A DNA stretch of 64,000 bases, taken from positions 18,848,001 through 18,912,000 of the forward strand of contig JBHGNT010000004.1 of assembly GCA_043228905.1 (NCBI GenBank), in the 5' to 3' direction. The translations under genes were made by a program, and so were the position numbers. The DNA is from Azolla caroliniana (taxonomy: Eukaryota > Polypodiophyta). The notes beneath the pieces are model-generated. The model worked only from the letters and a program-made list of their open reading frames with translations, was not told where the DNA came from and did no database searches. Shown piece by piece: positions 12,391 through 22,638 of the stretch (the stretch's first letter is position 1; the number at the start of each line of letters is the position of its first letter).

Positions 12391-14920
12391 TATTGTCTCA
12401 TTTCGAAACTAGACCAGGTTCAATGAATTTGTATGGTATCAAAAGTAAGTGTTTTCGTTTACGACACCTCCTACTTTCTTTTCTTGGCACACTTGATCAT
12501 CCGAATACACTTATTTGGCACATGTTATGTCATTGTAACCTCAAATTCATCTACTTCTTCCTATAGTTGAGTTAATTGATTATGAATACATAAGATTGTC
12601 TTGTTAGAAGTGATTTCGAACTTTGTTAAGTTTGTTTGAACAAATACTTAATTGCAATACCCATAAGAAATGGAACTTTAATTTCTAATATTTCAAAAGA
12701 TGATATTTTTTTCAACCCCCTCTACTAGGGAAATTAAATTGTAAATGTATATTTCAAAGTCAAAACAACGATCTTAAACTAAAGTGTGCATGTGTCGGTC
12801 GTATAGTCATCAAACTCAACCCATTGCTTAACACTTTAAACCCATCAACTTAATATAGGTTCGAAAAGACATGATCAGAATATGAATTTACACCTAATTT
12901 TCATATAGTATAATTATCAATATATAATTCTATTGGCTATATTTGAATTCATCATAAGGTTTGCTTATTTCTTCACTCGTTGTGAATGATGTGACAGCCA
13001 TCTTTGGCATACATATAATCAAAATCTTCTTGCTGTTAATACTAATGCTTGTGTGTTCTTTTTTATCCCCCGTGCTCAATTCTATTTTGTTCTACACTTT
13101 TCTCATCATAAAAATGGTGACTCAATTATCATACTTCATTTGACGTGCTAATTTCTCATCATGTAATTCACTGTAAATGTTCATGCATATATTGTTTCTT
13201 AAAAATTGTTTATTCAATGCTCATGCAATTACTCGTGTTCATAATGCTCCATACTCTTTTTTTCGAGAAAAGGACCTTGAATATTTGCAATGGCTTACAT
13301 AGTCTATTAACACATTCACCACATTCACTTCTCTATTCTTGATTTGCTACGATCATTTAAACTTCCAAGAATTTTCATAGGATACCTCTTATCTGATTGA
13401 TACATGTATGGGATAAGCCATTTGTAGCGATAGGAGAAATATCGAAAATAAATCTTAAATACGATAATATCTAGCCTCCCACAAATACAAAAGTCCAAGA
13501 TCTTAAAATAACACAATTCTTGCATCAGCCTTATGATTGTCACGGATTTTTGTTAGTAATTTGGAGTCGTAAACAACATAAGTACAAGTCATTTGTACCG
13601 AACATGGCTTAAATATTGTGCATAACAGTGCAATTCATTCATTATTCATGTTCCAAGAACAAAAAACAATTGTTTCTTGATTGTTCAACATTTGTAGGGT
13701 AGGCATGCAACATGGACAAGACCACACTTTGTCTTCGAGTGGCTCTCAATTTCGGATTATTGTTTCTCGAGACATGGGTAAATATAATGTAACCGAGAAT
13801 GAAAAAAATGAACACTATTTTGACGCATTATCAATACTCGAATCTCAGAATAGGAAAGAAGTAATGAATCACGGATTTCTATATTTGTTTCCTTTGCATC
13901 ATGAAAAATGTATGTCTCACATTTAAGACTGATATTTCAGACGTATACTCTATAAAACAAAAATGTGAGATTATTGGCTTGCGGTTTGCCCAAAGGAAAC
14001 ATATGAATGTTTTTTCAATGTGAAACTTTAACTTTGTCTTTTAATCTTGAAATTTTGGTCGGTCGGTGTGAAGATTGTGCCAAAAACTCTATTTTTTTGT
14101 ATTAACTTGAGGTAAGCCATGTCTACATCAACTATATTTAGGATTCAAGTCTCACTTTACTATTATTATTCTCAAACTCTTTCTCTTTGTCTCTCTCCCA
14201 AATCTATTTTGTCGAGAAAATGTGGCTTTTATTCATGTTTTGGATACTCAAGTTCAAAGATAAACATACACATGCACATTTTTTGTCTCATACTAGATTT
14301 GGCCTCTAGTAAACGTCAAACTCTCTCGTTTCTCTTTTCATAAAAGTAGCATACAAATAAAACAATATAGCAACACAACAAAAGACAGTGTTGTCCTTAC
14401 TACAATAATGAGGGTCTTATGGCAACATAAACGCTCTAACTTGTCATAAGACTAAGTGACATAAAGGCAACTTGTCTAAAGACAAGATGTCCCCCCCGAG
14501 CTTAGTCATGAAAATTGCCAACTCAATATTCCTTTCAACCTATGTGCTTCTTGTTGTACTCCATGGAGACCATGAAACAATAATCCATTTCTCATGGACC
14601 AATTGACCATATGCAATGACTAAGAAAGTTAAACACGACCTTATACAGTGGGGAAATAAAGACATTGACGGCATAGAGAAGACCCATTGAAAGCGATACA
14701 AGATTTTCCTTGTTATTAGTGGCCAACGTGGTGACATGACCCCTCAAATAGCTCTCATAACTAGGCATGCACGAATATGTTCCTAACATCCTCCTCGATC
14801 ATCATACTAGAAAAACACAATCCATCTAAAACATGTCAATGTTTTGAAGCCATTGCTAAAGGCAACCCACTACCATTATTGATTGCTAAGTAAACACTTT
14901 TGTAGATATTGGAATCTCAA

Positions 14921-14922
<2 letters not shown>
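12391..14922. other. Intergenic, nothing recognised
   Basis: No gene is supported; the AT-rich frames are short and without domains. A piece near 14805-14880 repeats part of the LINE-tail remnant at 12135-12210, so some of this is old transposon DNA. Confidence 0.5.
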
Positions 14923-14960
<38 letters not shown>

Positions 14961-15062
14961 TAGCTTACCCTAGTGGTAAGCTACCCTATTAGGACTATGT
15001 CTTGGGTTTGAAACCTAATATTTCTCAATTTTAGTAGATGCCATTGTGGAATGTTGGTCTCC

Positions 15063-15065
<3 letters not shown>
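14923..15065. repeat. tRNA-like SINE-type repeat, copy b, with (CT)n in front
   Basis: A CT tract (14923-14955) leads into GTAATTAGCTTACCCTAGTG at 14956, an A-box-like head. GGGTTTGAAACC (B box) follows, then AGTAGATGCCATTGTGGAATG. The right half is mostly deleted; only GGTCTCCATT remains before the next CT tract at 15066-15097. Confidence 0.75.
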
Positions 15066-15099
<34 letters not shown>

Positions 15100-15107
15100 G
15101 GTGAAAA

Positions 15108-15382
15108 CACACAATTATATTAATAAATGTGTGTAAAAAACACAACTTACAATGGGTGTGACCATGAAGTATGGTCGCCCACTAACTACACTACACTACA
15201 TGGGTAATGGAACATGTTGAATTGCTAATTCGCAAGACGAACATTCCACCGAGGAAAGGATTTCCACTTGCTCCAATAAAGAAAATTGCCACATTAGTAC
15301 TCCCTTCAACTTTCGTAGATATGCTTTCACTCCATGTCTACCATCAAATACAAAAGCGTTGCGTATATTCCAATTATGACGC

Positions 15383-15384
<2 letters not shown>
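15108..15384 (-). pseudogene. LINE RT tail remnant, copy b, flanked by (CT)n
   Basis: Minus-strand translation gives RNAFVFDGRHGVKAYLRKLK, close to copies at 11740-12000 and 32135-32428. The fragment lies exactly between two CT tracts, 15066-15097 and 15385-15424, as copy c does at 32114-32457. Only the terminal piece of the LINE frame is present. Confidence 0.6.
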
Positions 15385-15425
<41 letters not shown>

Positions 15426-15445
15426 AATCTACGTGGAAAGAGTTT

Positions 15446-15761
15446 GAAAATGTCTAAAAACATGTTCTTACGAAGTTTCTTACGAAATTCAAACCAATAT
15501 ATTTCAGCCTCCCACGAGCCACACCCGTGGCCTATACATCACTACCATACCTCGCCGGAATTTGAATTGGAAGGATACAACAGAGAGCGAAGATCTTACT
15601 TCGATAGCGGCTACACGTGCGACGATGGTGGACGATTGTCACACCATAACGGCGGCTACATGAGCCGTGGCGATAATTATCCTACGGGCCGATACGGGAG
15701 GTCCATCCAATGCGAAGGCCGTACATCTTATGGAAGCGGCACACGTGCCAACATAAGATAA
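15446..15761 (+). CDS. Hypothetical 105-aa Gly/Tyr/Arg-rich frame
   Basis: An open frame from MSKNMFLRS to GTRANIR, just after a CT tract. It is polar, with many Gly, Tyr, Arg, Ser and His residues, and I see no transmembrane segment or known domain. Its base composition is more balanced than the C-rich DNA that follows. It lies about 550 bp upstream of the Penelope-like RT on the same strand, so it could be an accessory frame of that element, an exon of an unknown gene, or chance. No promoter or splice evidence decides this. Confidence 0.25.
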
Positions 15762-16313
15762 GGAGTGTATCCCCATGGCGGCTGTGCAGGAGATCAAGCA
15801 AGCCATGGCACAAACGATCTTCCGTCTTTCCCTCTCGGCCCTCCTCCTCCTCCTCCTCCTCCTCTCCTCCCCACCCCACCCCTGTAGACAATTTCAAACA
15901 TACCCTCTCACTTCCCATATGTGTTTAACCCTAATCACGCCCCTCCCCCCCCCTCTTTACTTCCTACAAATTTGATGCATGCCCCCCCTTTATTTTCTAT
16001 AAACCCCCCTCATACCCCCCCCCCCCCCCCCCATTTTTTAACCATACCCCTATGCATTTCCCCCCTAATAACCCCCACAACGTTTCCCTATTTCCAAATT
16101 ATACCCCTCCCCCTTTTCATGCATTTCCTACACATACCCCCCCTTCTTTACACATAACTCCCCTTCTACTTCTAGTAGATTTCAATATTCTACTGCGCCC
16201 TCTAAATTTCCCCCACACGTATATGAAATCCCTCATAGAAAACAACCTATCCGTACTCACAATAATCGCCCCCTTCCCATGAAACTACAAACTTTCCCAT
16301 GTAATAGTGTTAG
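15762..16313. other. C-rich, G-poor spacer before the Penelope-like RT
   Basis: From about 15930 the plus strand is dominated by C runs (CCCCCC several times, about 18 C at 16015-16032) and contains very little G. The frames here read as Pro/Leu-rich artefacts. The same strand bias continues in milder form through the RT gene, so this may be the 5' part of that element. Confidence 0.5.
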
Positions 16314-18274
16314 GACAAAAAACGTGTAGCTAGGCGTGCCAAACGGGATAGTAAACAGTTTTGGCATGCCATACATGCCGTGAAACGTCTCTTTTACCTT
16401 CTCGATAGACCTACTTCTACTTTAGATACTTTCATGTGGTTAGGACGTCATACATCTAATTTTCCCTTCTCCCCATATGTGAAAAAGACCCGTAGTAGGA
16501 AACCCCGTAATAAATTTTGGACACCTCTCCTTACCACAACCACTCTAATTATTCCCTCTCTAAACATGAGACACAACTCCTTAGCCTAGGTTTGAAACAC
16601 ATCCTCCCATCTTCTCCACCATCATCCCTTACCCTACTTAAAGAATTTGATAGCCTAAGTAGGACCCTTCGACTTAAACATTTTTTTAAAGATGTGGATA
16701 ATTTGCCCCCAAATCCCTGTAAGCTACCTAACCCTAGTTGGCAACCTCCTACTAAGTACACTCTCCTAGAAAACATTATATCTAAACACCAAACTATCTT
16801 TAGGGACACACTTCATACACTCAAATTAAAACCCACTAGGATTGCACTTCACTTATCACTAGCCTTACAATCTCTTAAGAAAAACAACAAAATCATAATC
16901 CTACCTGCTGACAAGAATGTTGGAGTGTGTGTTCTTGATAAGGACACGTACTATAACAAAGCTATAGAACGCCTTTCCGATACTAATACATATAAAAAAG
17001 TCTCCCACTATCCACTTGAGGAATTATCCTATAGATTGAAAAGCATTGTTAATAACCATCTTGGTACCCTAACCAACATAGAAGCCAACTACATACTACA
17101 TAAACCCTCAAAAGGGTACCAAGTATGTAATATCTATTTCCTCCCAAAACTCCATAAAAACCCAATAGGTTTTAGACCTATTTGCTCATACAATAACTCC
17201 CTTTTTGAACAAACATCAAAATGGCTTCACCACCAACTCATGCCTATCCTTCTCCTTCAGAAGCAATATTTGAAAGACTCACATTCCCTTGTCCAAACTT
17301 TAGAACATCTCAACCCACCCCTTAATAGTTTTATCTTCACCTTTGATGTTGAATCTTTATATCCCAGCATACCCCCTAGGTTAGGACTTCAAGCTTTACG
17401 AAAAATGATTGCCCCACATTTTTCATCTTCTAAAACTAACCTTATCTATACACTTAGTGCACTCACGTTAGAATATCACTTTCTATCCTTTGATGACATG
17501 ATCTATCAACAAGTCAAGGGTACAACCATGGGTAGTAATTTTTCTGTAGTTTATGCATGCCTATTCTTAGCTCACTTAGAGAACTCCCAACCATCACACC
17601 CTAATCTTTTTTATTTCACTAGATATATAGATGATGCATTCGGGATATGCACGGGTACTAAACTCAAATTAGAAAATTACCTCCAGTTCTATAACACCTC
17701 CACTAATAATTGCATCAAAATTACCATCACCACTTCTCCCTTTAGATTACTGTTCTTAGATTTATGGATTAACCTAAAGAATTCATATTTCTCCTTTAAT
17801 TGCTACCAAAAGCCCCAAAATGCCTACCAGTATCTCTCATTCTCGTCAGTTCACCCCCTTCACTTAAAACGTCATTTTATTATTAATGAACTAAAACGAT
17901 ACCTAATTAGAGAAAGTACCCCCTTAGGTTTCCTTCGAATAAAAAAACTATTTTTTAGTAGATTAGTTAAGAGAGGATATCCCCTTTCTTTTATATTAGA
18001 GAATTATAAAAAGGTCCCATTTAGCGCTAGGAAATCACTAGTATTTAGTAGAAAACCTAAAAGTATCCTTATACCTGTTATCTTCAAACTTAGGTATACG
18101 AAAGATACCCCTAGATTAGGAATTCATGACATGCTAGAAAACCTCCACGCGGATTTAGCCACACATCCCCAACTATCCGAACTACCGCGACCCTTCATAT
18201 GTTGGACTAAGTCTAAGTCCATTCATTCCCTTCTTGTCAAAACTAAATATAAATCCATAAATACTCCCACTTAA
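16314..18274 (+). CDS. Penelope-like element reverse transcriptase (one frameshift near the N-terminus)
   Basis: The frame at 16517-18274 (585 codons, no stops) reads as a Penelope-like RT, which copies element RNA into DNA. Motifs in order: ILPADKNVG (about residue 128), YFLPKLHKNP, RPICS, FDVESLYPSIP (first catalytic Asp at about 277), GTTMGSNFS, RYIDDAFGI (catalytic YIDD at 370-373), FLDLWI, YQKPQNAYQYLSF, HPLHLKRHFI, and a late FICWTKSKSIHSLLVKTK connector. A second frame, 16314-16560, encodes the expected basic N-terminal part (KKRVARRAKR, later LGRHTSNFPFSPY). It would join by a one-base shift around 16550-16563. The stop follows the connector directly, so no C-terminal GIY-YIG endonuclease is present, and I see none upstream. 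It is unlike the LTR and LINE RTs in this window. The RT family call is firm; the subfamily (for example Athena/Coprina-like) is a guess. Confidence 0.85.
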
Positions 18275-18324
18275 TACTATATTCCTTTTATATCCCATTT
18301 CTACATGTTAAGAAACAAACGCCC

Positions 18325-18897
18325 TACACCCTCCTCCTCCTCCTTGAGATGGGATCACTTCCCATTGAGATCATAGCCATGGAGAGGGTTGTTGAATACA
18401 TGCATAAGGTTCAAAAATGTCCCTCACATCGACTTCCTAGAATTGCATGGGACGCACGCAAAAAGATCCAAAAGACGCATAACAACAAAAATTTGTGTTC
18501 CGGTTTGATGCAAGATATAAAAAAATGGTTTGGTAGATGGGATGCAAGACACTTGCGTCATGATGCATCACTAGATTCCTCAGTAAATGAGGCCTTTTTG
18601 CAACACCAATGTATCATGACATGGGACAAATGTGGAGGCTCACGCTTCACACATTATACTACACATGTTGCACCTAACTACAAAACCATATTCTTCGTGG
18701 AACGGGGAAACTGTACACATCAATACATGTTAGAGCCCATCCCGTTTTCTACCATTCGAACCATTGCTTCCATGCGACTTAGCTCACATGCATTGCAATG
18801 TGAGACAGGGCGTTGGGGCACAAGTGGTAAGAATGGCCGGCTATGCACACTTTGCCATAAACAAGTTTGAGAGTCTGAGTATCACGCTTTGATACAA
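18325..18897 (+). pseudogene. 5'-truncated LINE-type RT C-terminal region
   Basis: The frame runs LLLLEMGSLPIEIIAMERV, RLPRIAWDARKKIQKTH, MQDIKKWFGRWD, then TIRTIASMRLSSHALQCETG. It ends with a zinc-binding pattern, C-T-L-C followed by YHALIQC, split by a TGA at 18868-18870. This layout (ELG-LP, then SSH-L-E-GRW, then CxxC...HxxxxC) belongs to the tail after the RT of non-LTR elements. No RT core lies upstream; only about 50 bp separate it from the Penelope-like stop. It looks like a truncated insertion beside that element, though joint retention cannot be excluded. Confidence 0.6.
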
Positions 18898-19046
18898 TGC
18901 TCTACCTTTTTTCCCCCCCAAAAAAACATCTTCTTCATTAGTAGAAACTTGTACATCCATGAAAAAATGATTACACTAACAACCTTGTAAAGGTTGTAGC
19001 CGTGGTAGACCAATAAAAACTACAAAGAGTCATAGTATAAAAGTAC

Positions 19047-19433
19047 TGTTGAGAATCAAGCTTCACTTGGTCTAGTGTGTGAACTCACCTTGAGAGTGAA
19101 TAGACACTCCAACGGTCAAGAGTCACCATTATGTCACCTCTTTGTATTCTAGCATTTAGTATGAGTCGTAGAATCATATTCTATGACACATAACTTATGA
19201 GCTTTCACATTCCCCATGCTCCATGAGTCTTGTAGTTAATGAAGAGAGAGAGTGACTATATAAAGCACTCTCCTCCCACCTTGTATGATGTTGAGTCTTT
19301 CTCCTTTGTTAATATACTTTACCTTGCGTATTCTCTGTGTCTTACTCCTTGTCTTTCTCACTCTCGCTCTCTCTCATACACACACAGTTCACATCTATTC
19401 CGCTGCACGGAATCCATCTCTTGATTCTTTACA
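19047..19433 (+). repeat. 5' LTR of outer copia
   Basis: 387 bp. It contains a TATA-like ACTATATAAAGCA near 19255. It is 10 bp shorter than the right LTR because of the C/T-rich segment near its end. Confidence 0.95.
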
Positions 19434-19445
19434 TGGTATCAGAGC
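19434..19445 (+). other. Primer-binding site (initiator tRNA-Met type) of outer copia
   Basis: TGGTATCAGAGC directly abuts the 5' LTR. This is the usual plant LTR-retrotransposon site complementary to the 3' end of tRNA-iMet. Confidence 0.9.
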
Positions 19446-19586
19446 GACTTGGTAGCTCGATCTAGCCCATCTGCGTGCGCTGTGTCCTACGCCAATGACC
19501 AAGAACCGGCTCATTGCTATCGTAGCTTCGCTACATAGCTCACATTCAAAGAGAGAAGAAGAAGAAGAAGAAGAAGAATCGACATA

Positions 19587-22310
19587 ATGAATACTCAAAT
19601 GGGGAGCGCTCTCCCTACTGAGAAGTTGGATCGAAACAACTTCGCATCTTGGGAGTACAAGATGCACCAATACCTTGTCAGACAAGGCTATTGGAGCTAC
19701 ATCAAAGGAGAGCACAAAGACCAGCCGCCGAAGCGGCTCCCGGATACGCGACATGGGAGCAAGCCGCGTGATGTATTGCTTGGCGACATGTGTTCACGAT
19801 CACATGCTCAGCTACATTCGCGAAGCCAAGGCGCTGAAGGAGGCATGGGAAAATCTACGAAAGATTTTCGCGGCGAACACAACCGCAAGAAGGCTTTAAC
19901 TTCGCCAAGAGTTGAACAACATTCAACAAAGGGACATGTCCATCACGACATACACCTCGAAGATCAAGGAGCTTTGCAATTTGCTCAGCTCGATAAGCGT
20001 AAATATCGATGATGATAAGATGGTGCAAATATGCCTCGGTGGCCTCGCACCACGGTTCGGCGCGATGTGAACCGCCGTTCTAGCACATGAGAAATCTCCC
20101 TCCGTTTTCGAGCTCCAATCAATGCTATTGGTCGAAGAAAACCATGTGCATACAAGGAGCAATGAGTCGGAAGGCCACATGCTCTACACGCACTCGAATG
20201 GAGGAAGAGGACGCGGATGAGCGAGAGGCCGATTTGGCCAAGGACAAGGCGGACGAGGTCTGACCTACGACAACAACCCCCAATTTCGGCCGTAAAACGG
20301 AAGCCAACGAGGAACCTTCGCAAGAAGGGGGAGCTTCCACTCCGGCCCGAGCCGTCAAAATGCAACCGAATGCGGATATTGCGGAAAGCTCGGCCACCAC
20401 GAAGAAGAGTGCCGAAAGAAGATGCGCGAATTGGCTTCCACAAGTCGACAACTCACAAATTATGCGCACAATTCTGATTACAAAGAGTATAGCGGAATGT
20501 ATGGGCACAACTCCGACTACGAAGATCATAGCGGAATGTACGGGCACAACTCCGACTACGAAGATCGTGGTGGAATGTATGCACACAACTTCGACCGTGG
20601 CGGAATGTTCATGATGAAACATAGAGAAAACTCTATGTCAGCCTCTACCTCAACTAGTGCCCTCAATCTGGAGGGCATATGGTTTGTTGACTCCGGAGCC
20701 TCAAACCATATGACATCTCATATAGAATGGTTTCTCGAACTTTGAGAGCCAGAGCGACCCGGTTATGTCGAAACCGGAGATGACACTACGCACCTGATTC
20801 GGCACACCGGCAATGTTCCGTTCGGTGAAAGAGGTAAGCAAACATACATTAAAAATGTCTTGCATGTTCCCACCATCACGAAGAATTTGGTCTCGGTCGG
20901 CCAAATGGTTGAGCAAGGGATGCAAGTACGATTCGACCAAGAAGGGTGCTTCATCGAAAAAGAGGGCCGAATCATTGCGCGCGGAAGAAGAGAGGGCCGG
21001 ATGTTCATTCTCAATTCACACGAGATGAAATCCGCCATGTTCGCAAAAAGCACGAAAGCGGACTCCGACATAGAGCTATGGCACAAGTGAATCGGCCACA
21101 TCAATCTCAACAAACTCAAAGCAATGAAATTGAAAAAAGTCGTCATCGGACTCCCGACATTCAAAGAGGAGGAGATTGAAGGTGTATGGGAAGCGTGCCA
21201 ATTCGGCAAGCAACACCGACACCCATTCCCGAAAGAGCGGAACGTGAGCAAAGGTCTACTCGACGTAGTCCATTCCGACGTATGGGGACCGGCGCATACG
21301 GCTACATTCGGCGGATGCTGATATTACGTGCTCTTCATCGACAACTTCTTTAGGCACACGTGGCTCTATCCGATGTGGCAAAAGAGCGAAGTGTTTGGAC
21401 ACTTCCAAAGGTTTAAAAACGAAGTCGAAAAAGCCATTGGTCGTCATGTACGACGCCTTCGATCGGATGGCGGCAATGAGTACTTCTCAGACGATTTCAC
21501 GGCGTATCTTCGAAAGGAAGGAATTCGGCGAGAATTCACTTGCCGACACACTCCACAACAAAACGGAGTAGCCGAGCGCAAAAATCGGCACATCCTCGAA
21601 GTAGCGTGGGCCATGATGAACGAGAAGCATATGCCCAAGTCATATTGGGCCAAAGTTGCAAATACGGTTGTCTACCTAATGAACTAGTGCACAACATCCG
21701 AAGTGCACAAGGTCACTCCGCACGAAAAATACTCCGGAAAGAAGCCGGACTTATCGCACACCTGAATATTCGGCGCGATAGTGTACGTGCATATCCCCGA
21801 CGAGAAGCGTCAAAAGCTTGACCCGAAGTCGAAGAAATGTATCCTCGTAGGATATTCACTGGAGCTAAAGGGGTACAAGTGCTACAACCCCTCAACTCGA
21901 AAATCTCGAGTAAGTCGAGACGTCGTTTTTGACGAGTCTGCATCCTGGTACACACCAGAGACAACTTCGACTCCAACTCCGCTCGACCCGGAATCCGCCG
22001 AACAAGAGATAGAGGATGAAGATCGCCTTACACGCATGTTTGAAGAAAGTCTGATCACGACCCGACTGAGCGAACCACAAGAGCCTTTGAGAGATCAAAG
22101 CACATCACGGCCTAGCCCGAAGATGGACAAAGGCAAAGCGAAAATGACGGAATACGAAGACGATCGCTTCGACGACAATGAGTCGACTCATTCACTCGAT
22201 AATGAGTTCGGCGGCTTCGATGTACCAATCGGAGCTAAGAAAGCCCTCATCTTTGCAAATGAAAAGCTCCGTTGCTCTACCCGTGAAAGGAATCCGGTCA
22301 GCCGATTCGG
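19587..22310 (+). pseudogene. Outer copia gag-protease-integrase half
   Basis: Begins MNTQMGSALPTEKLDRNNFA, a copia gag start. The gag region then moves between frames. A zinc knuckle CGYCGKLGHHEEEC lies near 20375. After it come about four copies of a 13-residue repeat of the type YGHNSDYEDHSGM (20461-20605). The protease motif is WFVDSGASNHMT. The pre-integrase region retains ELWHK and GHINLNKLK around a stop, and the usual C-E-x-C zinc pair reads EACQFGK, with the second Cys lost. The integrase core has HSDVWGP, RSDGGNEY and NGVAERKNR, so all three catalytic acidic residues remain. At least eight stops interrupt the path. The frame is cut at 22310 by the nested copia and resumes at 27484. 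Confidence 0.9.
20461..20605 (+). repeat. 39-bp coding tandem repeat in outer copia gag
   Basis: About four copies of a 39-bp unit encode Y(A/G)HNSDY(E/K)(D/E)xxGM, directly after the zinc knuckle. The last copy is shortened. Confidence 0.85.
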
Positions 22311-22592
22311 TGTTGGGTATGTGAGGAAGAGTGGGAAACACACAAGAAGCTCAAAGAAAGAAGCACTCACACAAGGAAGGCAATGGCTGGAATAGCTCTC
22401 TATTGATGAATGTTCCTAAAAAAATAGAAGCTGAAATATATATCCCTAAGTACTAAGTACCACCACTTATGAGTGACTCATGTATGTGGTAACATGGGGA
22501 AAAAACCTCTAGCCAGCACTAGAGTAAAAAGTGCCCATGTATAGGGAAAATGGTTCACATCAAAGCTACTAGAGGAACACGCAAGTGTAACA
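22311..22592 (-). repeat. 3' LTR of inner copia
   Basis: 282 bp, paired with 27197-27478; no difference found by eye. The polypurine tract lies directly beside it at 22593-22602. Confidence 0.96.
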
Positions 22593-22638
22593 AACCCCCC
22601 TGGAGCGAATGATGTGAACATGTACAAGGAGTGACAGA

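Noticed and set aside
12430-12445. TGGTATCAAAAG as a primer-binding site
   Set aside because: Two mismatches from the usual site, with no LTR end beside it and no polyprotein downstream.
18349-18870. The frame behind the Penelope-like RT as its missing endonuclease
   Set aside because: It shows no GIY-YIG motif. The CxxC...H...C tail and the ELG-LP start fit a LINE tail.
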